DNA of 64,000 nt from Actinobacteria bacterium HGW-Actinobacteria-2 (lineage in GTDB: Bacteria > Actinomycetota > Actinomycetes > Propionibacteriales > Propionibacteriaceae). Of this stretch, positions 29,264 to 39,048 are shown piece after piece; the stretch's first letter is position 1, and every line of letters begins with the position of its first letter. The DNA lies in the NCBI GenBank assembly GCA_002841335.1, contig PHEY01000001.1, forward strand, positions 248,964 through 312,963, given 5' to 3'. The position numbers and the translations under genes were made by a program. The notes under the pieces are model-generated. The model searched no databases, was not told where the DNA came from, and saw only the letters and a program-made list of their open reading frames with translations.

Positions 29264-30516
29264 GCCTGCCCTCCGGTGTAGAGATCGGGATGGCCCGGCA
29301 GCCCGAAGTAAGAGATGGCGGTGGCCACATCCTTGTCGCCGCGCCCGGACAGGCAGGCCACGATCAGCGGGGTGGCGTCGGGCTGTTCGACGGCCAAACG
29401 CTGCCCCAGCCGCATGACTCCGGCCAGCGCGTGCGCCGACTCGATGGCCGGCATGATTCCTTCGGTGCGGCACAGCAGCTGGAAGGCCGCCATCGCCTCG
29501 GTATCGGTCACCGCCTCGTAGTCGGCCCGTCCGGTCGCGGCAAGCCACGCGTGCTCAGGGCCGACGCCGGGATAGTCCAGCCCGGCAGAGATCGAATGCG
29601 AATCCATGGTCTGGCCGTCGGCGTCCTGCAGGACGTAGGTCCGCATGCCGTGCAACACCCCCACCGAGCCGCCCTGGATGGAGGCGGCATGCCGTCCGGT
29701 CTCCACGCCATCGCCACCGGCCTCGAAACCGTAGAGGGCCACCTGCGGGGTGTCGATGAAGTCGGCGAAGGTGCCCAAGGCATTGGAACCGCCGCCCACG
29801 CAGGCGCACACGGCGTCCGGCAACTGGCCGAAGCGCTCGGTCATCTGCTCGGCGATCTCGGTGCTGATCACCCGCTGGAACTCCCGCACGATCTTGGGGA
29901 ACGGGTGCGCGCCGGCCACCGTGCCGATCAAGTAGTGGGTGTCGTCGACAGTGGCCACCCAGTCGCGCATGGCCTCGTTCATGGCGTCTTTGAGGGTCTG
30001 GCTTCCGGACTCGACTGCGACCACTTCGGCGCCCAGCAACTGCATCCGGGCCACGTTGAGCGCCTGCCGATCGGTGTCGACCTTGCCCATGTAGACCCGG
30101 CACTCCAGGCCCATCAGTGCGGCCGCGGTCGCCGTGGCCACGCCGTGCTGGCCGGCGCCGGTCTCGGCAATCACCCGGGTCTTGCCCATGCGTTTGGTCA
30201 ACAGGGCCTGGCCGAGCACGTTGTTGATCTTGTGTGAGCCGGTGTGGTTCAGATCCTCGCGCTTGAGCAGCACCCGGGCGCGGCCGCAGTGGGCGGCGAA
30301 TCGCGGTACCTCGGTCAACGGGGTCGGACGTCCGGAGTACTCCCGGCGCAGACGGTTCAACTCCGCCCAGAAATCCGGATCGGCATTGGCCCTGGTGAAC
30401 TCGGCGTCCAACTGGTCGAGCGCGGCGACCAACGCCTCGGGCACGTAGCGCCCGCCGAAAATGTCGAAATGGCCGGACGGGTCCGGCAACGAAGCCTGAT
30501 TCACCCGTCTATTCAC
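29260..30516 (-). CDS. trpB: Tryptophan synthase beta chain
   Basis: A 418-residue PLP enzyme condensing indole with serine. The PLP lysine is in [15 protein letters not shown], the catalytic glutamate segment in [21 protein letters not shown], and the phosphate-binding loop in [10 protein letters not shown]. This is the standard TrpB1 type that pairs with the adjacent TrpA. GTG 30516 or GTG 30504 could be the start. It follows trpC by about 20 bp. Confidence 0.95.
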   Translation of the reverse strand: MNRRVNQASLPDPSGHFDIFGGRYVPEALVAALDQLDAEFTRANADPDFWAELNRLRREYSGRPTPLTEVPRFAAHCGRARVLLKREDLNHTGSHKINNVLGQALLTKRMGKTRVIAETGAGQHGVATATAAALMGLECRVYMGKVDTDRQALNVARMQLLGAEVVAVESGSQTLKDAMNEAMRDWVATVDDTHYLIGTVAGAHPFPKIVREFQRVISTEIAEQMTERFGQLPDAVCACVGGGSNALGTFADFIDTPQVALYGFEAGGDGVETGRHAASIQGGSVGVLHGMRTYVLQDADGQTMDSHSISAGLDYPGVGPEHAWLAATGRADYEAVTDTEAMAAFQLLCRTEGIMPAIESAHALAGVMRLGQRLAVEQPDATPLIVACLSGRGDKDVATAISYFGLPGHPDLYTGGQA

Positions 30517-30535
30517 TCACACTCGCAGGCTGTGG

Positions 30536-31315
30536 TCACGCCAGCGACCGGAGGGCGGCCACTGCCGCCCGCGGATCGCCATGGCGAACCAGCAGTTCGC
30601 CGACCAAGATCACATCGGCACCGGCATTGCGCATCCGAGCCGCGTCCTGAGCCGACAGGATGCCGGACTCGGCTACCTTCACCGCGTCGTCACCGATGAC
30701 GCCCACCATCTCCTCGAAGTGGTGCAGATCCACCTCGAGCGTCTTCAGGTCGCGGTTGTTCACCCCGATCAACTCGGCACCCACGTCGAGCGCCCGACGG
30801 ACCTCGTCGGCGGTATGGGTCTCCACCAGCGCGGTCATGCCGAGTTGTCCGGTCTCGGCCAATAGCCGGGCCAGTTCGGCATCGTCCAGTGCCGCCACGA
30901 TCAGCAGGACGAGATCGGCGCCGGCCGCCCGGGCCTCCCACAGCTGATAGGAGTCGACGATGAAGTCTTTACGCAGCAGGGGCGTGGTCACCGCAGCACG
31001 CACAGACCGGAGATCGTCGAGGCTGCCACCGAACCGGCGCCGCTCGGTGAGCACCGAGATGGCTGCGGCACCCCCGGCGGCATAGGCACGAGCGAGTTCG
31101 GCGGGGTCCTCGATCGGCGCGAGAGCCCCCTTACTGGGGCTGGACCGCTTCACTTCCGCGATCACCGACAACCCGTCGGCGCGCAACGCCGGCAGTACCG
31201 GCAGCGCCGGTGCGACCGTCGGCACCGCTGCGGCGACCTCGTCGAAAGAGCGCGCGGCACGCCGGTCGGCGAGATCCTCCACCACCCCGGCGATGATCTC
31301 GTCCAGGACCGTCAT
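30536..31315 (-). CDS. trpC: Indole-3-glycerol phosphate synthase
   Basis: A 259-residue (beta/alpha)8 enzyme converting CdRP to indole-3-glycerol phosphate. Key segments are [13 protein letters not shown] (catalytic Lys), [38 protein letters not shown] and VAESGIL. It is monofunctional, without a fused TrpF domain, so PRA isomerisation must come from elsewhere, probably PriA at 4.4-5.2 kb. ATG 31315 overlaps the stop of the upstream membrane-protein gene. Confidence 0.95.
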   Translation of the reverse strand: MTVLDEIIAGVVEDLADRRAARSFDEVAAAVPTVAPALPVLPALRADGLSVIAEVKRSSPSKGALAPIEDPAELARAYAAGGAAAISVLTERRRFGGSLDDLRSVRAAVTTPLLRKDFIVDSYQLWEARAAGADLVLLIVAALDDAELARLLAETGQLGMTALVETHTADEVRRALDVGAELIGVNNRDLKTLEVDLHHFEEMVGVIGDDAVKVAESGILSAQDAARMRNAGADVILVGELLVRHGDPRAAVAALRSLA

Positions 31316-31542
31316 CAAGACTGTCCGATTCCCAGACGACGCAGCACCGCTCTGGTCACCACCGCGAGCACCAGCAAAACCACTGCCAACCACATCAGGG
31401 TCCAGTTCGGACCCAGCCACAGCGCGACAAGCCCGATCAGAACGGCAACTGCCGCCATGATCTCGCCGGTCCAGGCCACCCCCATGGGCCCAGAGGCGTA
31501 CTTGCCGGGCGCGATTGTCGCGCGCTCAGCTCTATCCGTCAT
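31315..31542 (-). CDS. Small two-helix membrane protein of the trp operon
   Basis: A 75-residue protein with two hydrophobic helices (about residues 24-44 and 46-62) and a basic C-terminus. Actinobacterial trp operons commonly carry such a gene between trpE and trpC, with a family motif near the first helix; here the corresponding segment is [12 protein letters not shown]. The function is unknown. The start at 31542 is supported by AGGAG about 7 nt upstream. It overlaps trpC as ATGA. Confidence 0.7.
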   Translation of the reverse strand: MTDRAERATIAPGKYASGPMGVAWTGEIMAAVAVLIGLVALWLGPNWTLMWLAVVLLVLAVVTRAVLRRLGIGQS

Positions 31543-31629
31543 TTGACTGCTCCTGATCGCTCCCGCATCCCCAGTCGGGGTCCATCTTGGCCGCTTTAGG
31601 CCGATTGCGCCACCGCAGGAATCCATGAA

Positions 31630-31635
31630 AAGCTA
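31630..31635 (-). promoter_or_regulatory. Possible internal trp promoter (-10 TAGCTT)
   Basis: The 192-bp gap between trpE and the small membrane-protein gene contains a locally AT-rich patch with TAGCTT on the minus strand. It could drive the trpCBA-lgt part separately. No -35 at proper spacing, no Trp-rich leader peptide and no attenuator hairpin pair were seen. Confidence 0.25.
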
Positions 31636-31734
31636 AAGAATCTTGTTCGTGAACGGCGTTCTCACTAGGGCTTTCACCCAGATCCGCACCCCCGGACCAG
31701 GACCAATCGCCTAGTCACGCCGGAGCTGGAACAC

Positions 31735-33243
31735 TCAAACCAACTGCCGCAGCCCGGACGCCCGGGCGATCGCCCCCAAGACCGCTTTGGCCTTGTTCTG
31801 GCTCTCCAGATCTTCCATCTCGGGCACCGAGTCGGCCACCACGCCCGCGCCGGCCTGGACGTAGCCCACGCCATCGCGAAGGACGGCGGTGCGGATCGCG
31901 ATCGCGGTATCGGAGTCTCCGGCGAAGTCGAAGTAGCCCACCACACCGCCGTAGAGGCCTCGCCGGGAGACTTCGAGTTCGTCGATGATCTCCATGGCGC
32001 GCACCTTCGGCGCGCCGGTCAAGGTGCCGGCCGGGAAGCAGCTCAAGGTGGCCGACAGAGCGCTGCAGCCGTCGGTCAACGTTCCGGTGACGGCGGCTTC
32101 GAGGTGCATGACGTGGCTGTAGCGACGGACCTTCATGAACTCCACCACCGTCACCGAGCCCGGCTTGCACACCCGGCCCAGGTCGTTGCGGCCCAGGTCG
32201 ACCAGCATCAGATGCTCGGCGGCTTCCTTCGGATCGGCCAACAGTTCGGCCTCCATCACCGCGTCAGCGCTCGGATCCGCCCCGCGCGGACGAGTACCGG
32301 CGATCGGATGGGTGGTGGCCCGGCCTCCCGTCACCGTCACCAGCGCCTCAGGGCTGGCACCGACGACGGCAAAGCCGTCCAGCCGGAGCAGGTAGAGGTA
32401 CGGGCTGGGGTTGCTACGTCGCAGTTCGCGGTACACGTCCAGGGCATCGGCAGGGCAGTCGACCTCGAATCGCTGGCTCGGCACGATCTGGAAGGCCTCG
32501 CCGGCACGGATCTCCTCGATCGCCGCACTCACCGCGGCCTGGTACTCCTCGCTGGTGCGCTGTCGGCGCACCACGTCCGAGGGGGAATCCTCCGCGGCCA
32601 CGGCAACCAGCGGTGCCGCCGGACGCAGCAGGTCTGCCGCCATCGCCTCGATCCGCGTGACCGCATCGTGGTAGGCCTCGGTGATCCGCTCGGCTGAGTC
32701 ATCGAAGTTGATCGCGTTGGCCACCAGCCACAACTCGCCGGCGTGATGATCGAGCACGGCGACATCGGCGGCCACCATCATCGACAGTTCTGGAATGCCG
32801 AGATCGTCGGGGTTGGCATCAGGTAGCCGCTCCAGCCGACGAACAACGTCATATCCGAGATATCCGACCAGGCCGGAGACCAGCGGTGGCAGATCGGGCT
32901 GGCGCGGAGTGTGCAACTCCTGCAGCGTCTGCTCCAGCACCACCAGCGGATCCCCGCCAGCGGGGAGCCCGCTGATCGGACGCCCACTCCACTGCCAGGT
33001 TGCCGCGCCGTCGACCTCGGTGAGAGTGGCGGCGGCTCGCACGCCGACGAAGGAGTACCGCGACCAGGCGCCGGCGTCGGCCGACTCCAGCAGGAAGGTG
33101 TTCCGACGGTGTCCACACAGCCGGTGGTACGCCTCCACGGCGGTGAGCTCGGCGGCCTGCAGGCGCGCGTACACGCTGACCACCCGACGCTGGGCCCCGG
33201 CGATCAGGAAGTCGTCCAGGGATGGCTCGATCGGCAGGGTCAC
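31735..33243 (-). CDS. trpE: Anthranilate synthase component I
   Basis: A 502-residue chorismate-utilising enzyme making anthranilate with ammonia from TrpG. The chorismate-binding core contains [69 protein letters not shown] and [16 protein letters not shown]. The N-terminal region has [17 protein letters not shown], where the Trp-feedback LLES motif lies, so allosteric inhibition by tryptophan is expected. It starts at GTG, overlapping the hisI stop (GTGA). trpG is not adjacent. Confidence 0.95.
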   Translation of the reverse strand: MTLPIEPSLDDFLIAGAQRRVVSVYARLQAAELTAVEAYHRLCGHRRNTFLLESADAGAWSRYSFVGVRAAATLTEVDGAATWQWSGRPISGLPAGGDPLVVLEQTLQELHTPRQPDLPPLVSGLVGYLGYDVVRRLERLPDANPDDLGIPELSMMVAADVAVLDHHAGELWLVANAINFDDSAERITEAYHDAVTRIEAMAADLLRPAAPLVAVAAEDSPSDVVRRQRTSEEYQAAVSAAIEEIRAGEAFQIVPSQRFEVDCPADALDVYRELRRSNPSPYLYLLRLDGFAVVGASPEALVTVTGGRATTHPIAGTRPRGADPSADAVMEAELLADPKEAAEHLMLVDLGRNDLGRVCKPGSVTVVEFMKVRRYSHVMHLEAAVTGTLTDGCSALSATLSCFPAGTLTGAPKVRAMEIIDELEVSRRGLYGGVVGYFDFAGDSDTAIAIRTAVLRDGVGYVQAGAGVVADSVPEMEDLESQNKAKAVLGAIARASGLRQLV

Positions 33244-33590
33244 TGGGGATCCTCCGCCAACACCATCGCATCGAAGCAGCTCGTGGTTCCGGTGTGACAG
33301 GCCGGACCGGTCTGCTCGACGCGGTAGAGCAACGTGTCACCGTCGCAGTCCAGCCGCACTTCGCGGACGTGCTGGGTGTGGCCGCTGGTCTCGCCCTTGA
33401 CCCACAACTGCTGCCGACTGCGGGAGTAGTAGGTCGCCTTCCGGGTGGCGAGGGTCCGCGCGAGGGCCTCGTCATCGGCCCAGGCCAGCATCAGGACCGT
33501 CCCGGTGTTCGCCTCTTGGACGACCACCGGCACCAGCCCGGTCTCGGTGCGCTTCAGCGCGGCGGCAATTCGTGGATCCAACTCGCTCAC
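33240..33590 (-). CDS. hisI: Phosphoribosyl-AMP cyclohydrolase
   Basis: A 116-residue monofunctional HisI that opens the adenine ring of PR-AMP in histidine synthesis. It shows the zinc/Mg motifs [49 protein letters not shown]. No HisE (pyrophosphohydrolase) domain is fused. It lies upstream of trpE, away from hisDCBH-priA, linking the two pathways. The GTG start is 20 bp after the histidine-kinase stop. Confidence 0.95.
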   Translation of the reverse strand: MSELDPRIAAALKRTETGLVPVVVQEANTGTVLMLAWADDEALARTLATRKATYYSRSRQQLWVKGETSGHTQHVREVRLDCDGDTLLYRVEQTGPACHTGTTSCFDAMVLAEDPQ

Positions 33591-33610
33591 CGGTTCATTG
33601 TGACAGCGGA

Positions 33611-35467
33611 TCAGGTCAAGCTGCTCACGTCGCCCAGCAACGAACGCGCGTTGAGCTCCCCCACTCCGCCTGAGCCGGCCGCGAGCAAGGCCACGGTGAG
33701 CCGTCCTTCTTCGCCGTCGGATTCGGCCCAGTCCACGGCCAGCGAGTCGATCAGGGTGCGCCCCAGGCCTGGTCCGCCGATGGCCCCCAGCGGGGTGCGG
33801 GAAGCATTCATCTCCCGTACGCGAATCCCCAACACCGCGCGTTGGCCCGCACCGATGACCACTTCGGCCCGGGTGGCTCCACTGTGCCGCACCGAGTTCA
33901 ACAGGATCTCTCTGACCACCTCGACACAGGCATCAGCCAGATCGGACGTCGCGGTCATCATCTGCAGCCCACCGGGACGCAGATCCAGCCAGACGTCGAG
34001 GACGCCGGCCCACACCGAGGTCACCGTCTCCAGCCGCTGCCCAGGAGGCTCCACGGGGCCATCGTCCACCAGGTTCGCCAGGGCCACCGTGCTGCGCACA
34101 CGCTCGATCACCGCGGCGTCGAGGGCGCCACTGTCTCGCAACTGCTGACGCGCGCCGCCCAGGATCAGGCTGGCCGCAGTCAGGTTCGCCTGCACCCGTC
34201 CGTGCAAAGCGGTGGCCAGTCGCCGCCGGCGCGCCCACAGTCGCTGGCGGGTGCGGTGCACCTCCCAGTTGGTGCGACGGATCAGCGCGCGCGCCGCGGC
34301 GCTCTCGTCCTCACGGATCCGGGCGAAGGCCGAGATGCCACCAGCGACCATCGCCAACAACGCCGGCACCAGGAACGCCTCCAATGGGGTGGGGTTCTCC
34401 CCCACCATCGCGATGATCAGCGTGGCCAGGCCGAGCAGGTACAACACCAGGTAGATCGCGAACACCACCGCAGCTCCCGACCGCGCGGGCATTCGCGCGA
34501 CCCGCGGCGCCAGGATGCGCTCCGATCCCCACAGCAGCAGCACCTGCAGCGCCAGGATGACGATCGAAACCGAGCTGGATGTCGACAGCCGATGCGGTTC
34601 TGGAACAACCTCGGCCACCATCACCATCGGCAGAGACAGGATGCCCACCAACGCCGGCTGGAAGGGATGCGCCTTCGGCCAGGCGCGGATGATCGCGGGA
34701 ATCAGTTCACGGCGACCCGGCCACAGCGGATCGACGTGAATCGGCTCCAGATTGTCCTCCAGGCGCGCCAGGTCATGACTGGCCGGACGAACCGAGCCGC
34801 CCACCACGTCGTCGATCACGGTGATGCACTCATCGAGTTGGGCCAACGTCATCCCCGGCTCCAGGCGTCCTTCGATGTCGGCCAGGGCCTGGCGGGTGCG
34901 CTCCCGAACTTCGATCAGTCGGCGGTCGGTCTCGGCCAGCGCACGGGCGTCCTCGCTGCGGCTGAGGATCTGCCGTTCGTACTCGGTCTCCAGTCGCACG
35001 CGCTGAGCCCGGGCCTGATGCCACCAGCTGACCAGGACGGCCGCCGCGGTCATCCAGATCCCGGTGTTCAGCGCCCACGACAGCGACAGCCACCCCCACT
35101 GGGTCCAGTTCATGGTGCCTGCGCTGGTGGCCAGCACCATCACCGTCGCCGGGGCCACCCCGGCGAGACTGAAGAAGAACAGCTCCAGGCCGAGCGCGGA
35201 ACGCAGCCGGAACGCCCACTTCACCACGGGCACCAGGCCCCAGCACAGCACGATCGCGGTGAGCAGGTAGGCGGTGAGCGCACCGAGGGAGGACACCACC
35301 GCCTCCGACGGGCTCAGCCCGTTCTGGGTGCCGTAGTAAAGCTGGTTGCCATATAGCCAGGGAGCCGGAATCAGCAGAACCGAGAGCCGCACCGGACCGT
35401 CCCAGGAAGCCAGCCTCAGTTCGCTGAGGACCGACCGCGGTGAGAGCCGGTCCAGGGGGCTGGTCAC
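33611..35467 (-). CDS. Membrane sensor histidine kinase with two transmembrane bundles
   Basis: A 618-residue protein. Four hydrophobic helices (about 25-150) are followed by a charged, coiled-coil-like segment (150-215). A second set of four helices (about 270-385) precedes the catalytic part. The phosphoacceptor region is [11 protein letters not shown] (His422). A HATPase domain follows with [14 protein letters not shown] (N box) and [13 protein letters not shown] (G box). This resembles the NarL-partner (HPK7-like) class, but the split eight-helix sensor is unusual. It overlaps its response regulator by GTGA. The ligand is unknown. Confidence 0.8.
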   Translation of the reverse strand: MTSPLDRLSPRSVLSELRLASWDGPVRLSVLLIPAPWLYGNQLYYGTQNGLSPSEAVVSSLGALTAYLLTAIVLCWGLVPVVKWAFRLRSALGLELFFFSLAGVAPATVMVLATSAGTMNWTQWGWLSLSWALNTGIWMTAAAVLVSWWHQARAQRVRLETEYERQILSRSEDARALAETDRRLIEVRERTRQALADIEGRLEPGMTLAQLDECITVIDDVVGGSVRPASHDLARLEDNLEPIHVDPLWPGRRELIPAIIRAWPKAHPFQPALVGILSLPMVMVAEVVPEPHRLSTSSSVSIVILALQVLLLWGSERILAPRVARMPARSGAAVVFAIYLVLYLLGLATLIIAMVGENPTPLEAFLVPALLAMVAGGISAFARIREDESAAARALIRRTNWEVHRTRQRLWARRRRLATALHGRVQANLTAASLILGGARQQLRDSGALDAAVIERVRSTVALANLVDDGPVEPPGQRLETVTSVWAGVLDVWLDLRPGGLQMMTATSDLADACVEVVREILLNSVRHSGATRAEVVIGAGQRAVLGIRVREMNASRTPLGAIGGPGLGRTLIDSLAVDWAESDGEEGRLTVALLAAGSGGVGELNARSLLGDVSSLT

Positions 35468-36132
35468 TTCGCGCTGGGCCCGTGGGCGTAATAGAGCTTG
35501 GCGAGTTGGACCCGCGGGTTCATCGCCGACCCCTTTTCGACCTCCAGCCGGAGGATCAGCCGCTGCACGATCTGCTCCACCCCGTGGCTGGACGTGCCGC
35601 GACGCGCGGCGATCTCGGCGTTGGACAGCCCGGCGGCGATCAGCCGCAGAACCTCCAGCTGGTCTCGGCTCAGTCCACTCAGAGGCCCCGCAGCCGCGAT
35701 GTCGTCTCGGCGGGGCGCCTGGTCACGCAGGACGCCTTCGAGGGTCTCCAACACCAACTCTGCGTTCGCCAGGGACCGCTTGTGGAGATAGGCCGCACGC
35801 GCCGGAATCAGCCGGGCGTCGACACCGGCCACCTCCGGTGAGGGGGCATTGGTCATCACCACCAGCGCGGCCCACGGGGCATAGCGATCGGCGTAGGCCA
35901 ACACCTCGGCACCGCCGGGGCCTTCACCCAGATCGAGGTCGACCAACAATGCGTCGGGATCGAAGGACTTCAAAGCGGTGATCGCGTCGGCCGCCGTGCC
36001 CACCCCCATCGCGTCGAACCCGGCGTTCTCCAATAGCGAGGTCGTCAATGACCGAATCAACGGCTCGTCCTCGACAACCAGCACGCGACGTGGTGCAGGC
36101 GTGAACGAGTTCGGACTGGCGGTCGGCGGCAT
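35464..36132 (-). CDS. LuxR-type response regulator
   Basis: A 222-residue two-domain regulator. The receiver domain (about 15-135) has VEDE acidic residues, the phosphoacceptor Asp in ALLVDLDLG (D65) and the conserved Lys in YLHKRS. The C-terminal helix-turn-helix (LSRDQLEVLRLIAAGLSNAEIAARRG) is of the NarL/FixJ type, although the recognition helix region (TSSHGVEQIVQRL) departs from the usual TVKNHV pattern. AGGAG precedes the ATG by 6 nt. It forms a two-component pair with the downstream kinase. Target genes are unknown; the nearest downstream genes are hisI and trpE. Confidence 0.88.
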   Translation of the reverse strand: MPPTASPNSFTPAPRRVLVVEDEPLIRSLTTSLLENAGFDAMGVGTAADAITALKSFDPDALLVDLDLGEGPGGAEVLAYADRYAPWAALVVMTNAPSPEVAGVDARLIPARAAYLHKRSLANAELVLETLEGVLRDQAPRRDDIAAAGPLSGLSRDQLEVLRLIAAGLSNAEIAARRGTSSHGVEQIVQRLILRLEVEKGSAMNPRVQLAKLYYAHGPSAK

Positions 36133-36494
36133 CGGTCACTCCTGGCTCGGGATGGTTGCTCCATTCTCACACCGGTTTCGGTGTGGTCGCCGCATTTACG
36201 CGAGCGTGAAGCTGGGGTTTTCCCCACTCCGAGCGCCGGTCAAATGTCGGGTACGGCCAGAATGAAGCTACGCCCACCGGCGTGGTTTCGCAGGAGCCTT
36301 GCGGACCCAGATAACCACATAGATCCGGAGTTCAGCTGCGGGAGCCCGCTGAGCCGCCTCGGGCAGGGCTGCTCATCGCCTCACACACGAACTCCAACCT
36401 GATCGGATGGGGAACCTGCCCCCCCACCGCCATCCAGAGGTTCCCCATCCGATCAGGCCCCCCGCGCCTCCCCCTCCCCCCGCAGGACCATCCC
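36133..36494. other. Gene-poor divergent intergenic region
   Basis: This is the upstream region of the response regulator (minus strand) in the 583-bp gap before serC. It holds a small palindromic hairpin CACACCG-gttt-CGGTGTG (36168-36185) about 40 bp before the regulator start, which could be an operator, and the large inverted repeat at 36399-36456. No protein-coding frame with convincing features and no RNA gene was recognised between 36190 and 36395. Confidence 0.6.
36399..36456. repeat. Perfect 19-bp inverted repeat with 20-nt spacer
   Basis: Left arm CTGATCGGATGGGGAACCT (36399-36417) and right arm AGGTTCCCCATCCGATCAG (36438-36456) are exact reverse complements. The spacer is C-rich. 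It lies between divergent genes, so it is not in the usual place for a terminator. Possibilities are a REP/MITE-type element, a leader hairpin, or a terminator of an unseen transcript. Confidence 0.8.
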
Positions 36495-36641
36495 ATGAAT
36501 CTTGATCGCTTCGCGACCACCATCCAGCACGACCGGCGCGCCGCCCATGAGGAGCGCGATCGGGCCACCACCGGCTCGCCGTCAACCCCAGAGACTCCGG
36601 CTGCACCGACAGGCTCCGAGCCCAACGCGCCGGCACGCTGA
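36495..36641 (+). CDS. Possible small hydrophilic protein (48 aa)
   Basis: An ATG-started 48-codon frame begins MNLDRFATTIQHDRRAAHEE and ends in a Pro/Thr/Ser-rich, probably disordered tail. Codon third positions are GC-rich, as in neighbouring genes. Only a weak purine stretch (CAGGA) precedes the start. It lies 75 bp upstream of serC and just after the inverted repeat. There is no recognised homologue; it may be spurious. Confidence 0.3.
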   Translation: MNLDRFATTIQHDRRAAHEERDRATTGSPSTPETPAAPTGSEPNAPAR

Positions 36642-36692
36642 CTCAGCGGCTCGCCATTGCGTCCAAACTCGGGACCGGTGCACGTCTATCCG

Positions 36693-36698
36693 TAAAGT
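36693..36698 (+). promoter_or_regulatory. Possible -10 element of serC-serA
   Basis: TAAAGT fits TAnnnT and would start transcription about 11 nt before the serC ATG (36716). The -35 region is weak. Confidence 0.35.
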
Positions 36699-36715
36699 TC
36701 CTGAAACAATGAGCC

Positions 36716-37798
36716 ATGCGCGTCTACAACTTTTCCGCCGGTCCTGCCATGCTCCCGATCGAGGCCCTCACCGTTGCCCAGTCCGAGTTGACCGACTGGA
36801 AGGGTTCCGGCATGTCTGTGCTGGAGGTTTCCCACCGAGGTAAGGACTTCGTGGCCTGCGCCGCCGAAACCGAGCAACTCCTGCGTGAGGTTTTGGCGGT
36901 GCCCGACAACTACCGGGTGTTGTTCCTCCAGGGTGGCGCTTCGGGCCAGTTCGATGCCATTCCGCTGAACCTCACCGCCGCTGGTGATCGAGTCGACTTC
37001 ATCAAGACCGGCCAGTGGTCGGCCAAAGCGATCAAGGCCGCCAAGGCCCAGGGGCTGGAAGTCAGCGTGATCGCCGATCAGGCGGCGTCCAACTACACCG
37101 ACACCCCGGCCGCGGACAGCCTGGTGGTCGACCCGAGCGCGGCCTACCTGCATTACACCCCCAACGAGACCATCGGCGGGGTGGAGTTCGGCTACGTGCC
37201 CGCTGCCGGGGAGGTTCCGCTGGTCGCCGACTTCAGCTCCACGATCTTGTCCCGGCCGATCAACGTCGCCGACTACGGCCTGATCTACGCCGGCGCCCAG
37301 AAGAACATGGGTCCGTCGGGTCTGTGCGTGACGATCGTCCGCGACGATCTGCTGGGACGGGCCCGCCCGGGCACCCCGTCGATCTGGAACTACAGCGAGA
37401 TGGCCGCCGCCGACTCGATGCTGAACACGCCGCCCACCTTCGGGGTGTACCTGCTCGGCCTGATCCTGAAGTGGGTCGCCGATCTCGGTGGTCTGCCGGC
37501 CATGGCCGAGCGCAACCGCGCCAAGGCCGAGGCCTTGTACGGCTTCATCGATGCCAGCGGCTACTACTCCAACCCCGTTGCTGCCGACTCTCGCTCCTGG
37601 ATGAACGTGCCGTTCCTGCAGGCCAACGCCGAGCTCGACAAGACCTTTGTCGCCGAGGCCGCTGCCGCCGGGCTGACCAACCTGGCCGGCCACCGCAGTG
37701 TCGGCGGCATGCGCGCGAGCATCTACAACGCCATGCCGGCCGAAGGCGTGCAGGCACTGATCGACTTCATGACCGACTTCGAACGCCGCAATGGGTGA
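36716..37798 (+). CDS. serC: Phosphoserine aminotransferase
   Basis: A 360-residue class V PLP aminotransferase converting 3-phosphohydroxypyruvate to phosphoserine. The opening VYNFSAGPAMLP, LFLQGGASGQFDAIPLNL, the PLP lysine in YAGAQKNMGPSG and the C-terminal GHRSVGGMRASIYNAM are diagnostic. The last codons and stop lie 7 bp upstream of serA, forming a serine-biosynthesis operon. Confidence 0.96.
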   Translation: MRVYNFSAGPAMLPIEALTVAQSELTDWKGSGMSVLEVSHRGKDFVACAAETEQLLREVLAVPDNYRVLFLQGGASGQFDAIPLNLTAAGDRVDFIKTGQWSAKAIKAAKAQGLEVSVIADQAASNYTDTPAADSLVVDPSAAYLHYTPNETIGGVEFGYVPAAGEVPLVADFSSTILSRPINVADYGLIYAGAQKNMGPSGLCVTIVRDDLLGRARPGTPSIWNYSEMAAADSMLNTPPTFGVYLLGLILKWVADLGGLPAMAERNRAKAEALYGFIDASGYYSNPVAADSRSWMNVPFLQANAELDKTFVAEAAAAGLTNLAGHRSVGGMRASIYNAMPAEGVQALIDFMTDFERRNG

Positions 37799-37805
37799 GG
37801 AACCA

Positions 37806-38975
37806 ATGACCTTTCAGATCAAGACTCTCAACGCCATCAGCAAGGTGGGTCTGAACCGCCTGCCGGACACGACCTACACGGTCGGCAACGACATCGAATC
37901 GCCTGACGCGATTCTGCTGCGTTCGGCCAGTCTGCACGGGGTGGAGATTCCCTCCTCGGTGCTGGCGGTGGCTCGCGCGGGTGCCGGCACCAACAACATC
38001 CCGATCGCGGAGTACAGCGCCAAGGGCATTCCGGTGTTCAACACCCCCGGCGCCAACGCCAACGCCGTGAAGGAACTGGTGGTCGCGGCGCTGTTCCTGG
38101 CGGCTCGCAACATCATTCCGGCGGCGTCTTTCGCCCATCGCCTCGACGGTGATGCCGGCGAGATGGACAAGGCCGTCGAGGCCGGCAAGAAGCAGTTCGT
38201 CGGCTTCGAGTTGCCCGGGCGGACGCTGGCGGTGATCGGCCTGGGCGCCATCGGCGTCGAGGTCGCCAATGCGGCGGTCGCCTTGGGCATGAAGGTGATG
38301 GGCTACGACCCGGCGATCACCATCGAGCACGCCTGGAACCTGTCGAGCAAGGTCGAGCGGGTCACCAACCTGGAGGCCATGCTGAAGCGGGCCGACATCG
38401 TCACCATCCACGTCCCGCTGGTCGACGGTACCCGGGGCCTGATCGGTGCCGAGCAGCTCAAGGCGATGCGAAAGTCCGCCGTGCTGGTGAACTTCGCCCG
38501 TGGTCCGATCGTCGACCAGGCCGCTGTGGTCGAAGCGCTGGAGTCCGGCAGCCTGCGCGGCTACGTGTGCGACTTCCCGACCCCCGAGCTGAACAAGCGC
38601 CCCAATGTGGTCACGCTGCCGCATCTGGGCGCCTCGACCAACGAGGCCGAGGAGAACTGCGCGTACATGGCCGCCGAGGAGCTCAAGGCGTACCTGGAGG
38701 ATGGGACGATCACCAACTCGGTGAACTTCCCCAACGCCGAGCTCGCTCGCGCCGAAGGCACCCAGCGGCTGGCCATCGCCAACAGCAATGTGCCCAACAT
38801 GGTCGGCCAGATTTCGACGCTGCTGGCCGAGTCGGGTCTGAACATCGCCGATCTGCTCAACAAGTCTCGTGGTGACCTGGCCTACACCTTGGTAGATGTG
38901 GACGGCGAGATCCCGGCGTCCGTCGTGACCAAGATCCTGGCCATCGACGGGGTGCTGTCCGCCCGGGCGATCTGA
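37806..38975 (+). CDS. serA: D-3-phosphoglycerate dehydrogenase (short form, ACT domain)
   Basis: A 389-residue NAD-dependent enzyme that starts serine synthesis. The Rossmann motif is VIGLGAIGVEVAN. Catalytic residues lie in NFARGPIVDQ (Arg) and VTLPHLGASTNEAEENC (Glu/His). A C-terminal ACT domain (about residues 310-389) suggests serine feedback. The intervening ASB domain of mycobacterial SerA is absent, so this is the shorter type. ATG 37806 is preceded by GAGGA; an in-frame ATG at 37791 lies inside serC. Confidence 0.95.
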   Translation: MTFQIKTLNAISKVGLNRLPDTTYTVGNDIESPDAILLRSASLHGVEIPSSVLAVARAGAGTNNIPIAEYSAKGIPVFNTPGANANAVKELVVAALFLAARNIIPAASFAHRLDGDAGEMDKAVEAGKKQFVGFELPGRTLAVIGLGAIGVEVANAAVALGMKVMGYDPAITIEHAWNLSSKVERVTNLEAMLKRADIVTIHVPLVDGTRGLIGAEQLKAMRKSAVLVNFARGPIVDQAAVVEALESGSLRGYVCDFPTPELNKRPNVVTLPHLGASTNEAEENCAYMAAEELKAYLEDGTITNSVNFPNAELARAEGTQRLAIANSNVPNMVGQISTLLAESGLNIADLLNKSRGDLAYTLVDVDGEIPASVVTKILAIDGVLSARAI

Positions 38976-38997
38976 GTCCTGCAGCAACTTCATGGAA

Positions 38998-39035
38998 GAG
39001 GTGTCCGCTTCGGCGGGCACCCCTTCTGCTTTTTG
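38998..39035. terminator. Rho-independent terminator after serA
   Basis: The 9-bp stem GGTGTCCGC/GCGGGCACC (one G-U pair) has a stable TTCG tetraloop and is followed by CCTTCTGCTTTTT. It is the most canonical terminator in the window and lies between convergent serA and the helicase gene. Confidence 0.85.
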
Positions 39036-39048
39036 TCGAAAGTCGGGA

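Noticed and set aside
31543-31734. Possible trp attenuator or T-box-like leader between trpE and trpC
   Set aside because: No run of Trp codons, no competing hairpins and no T-rich terminator were found; trpE itself overlaps hisI and has no leader.
36332-36636. Minus-strand open frames of about 90 codons in the gap before serC
   Set aside because: They run across both arms of the inverted repeat, have Arg/Gly/Ser-rich composition and no ribosome site.
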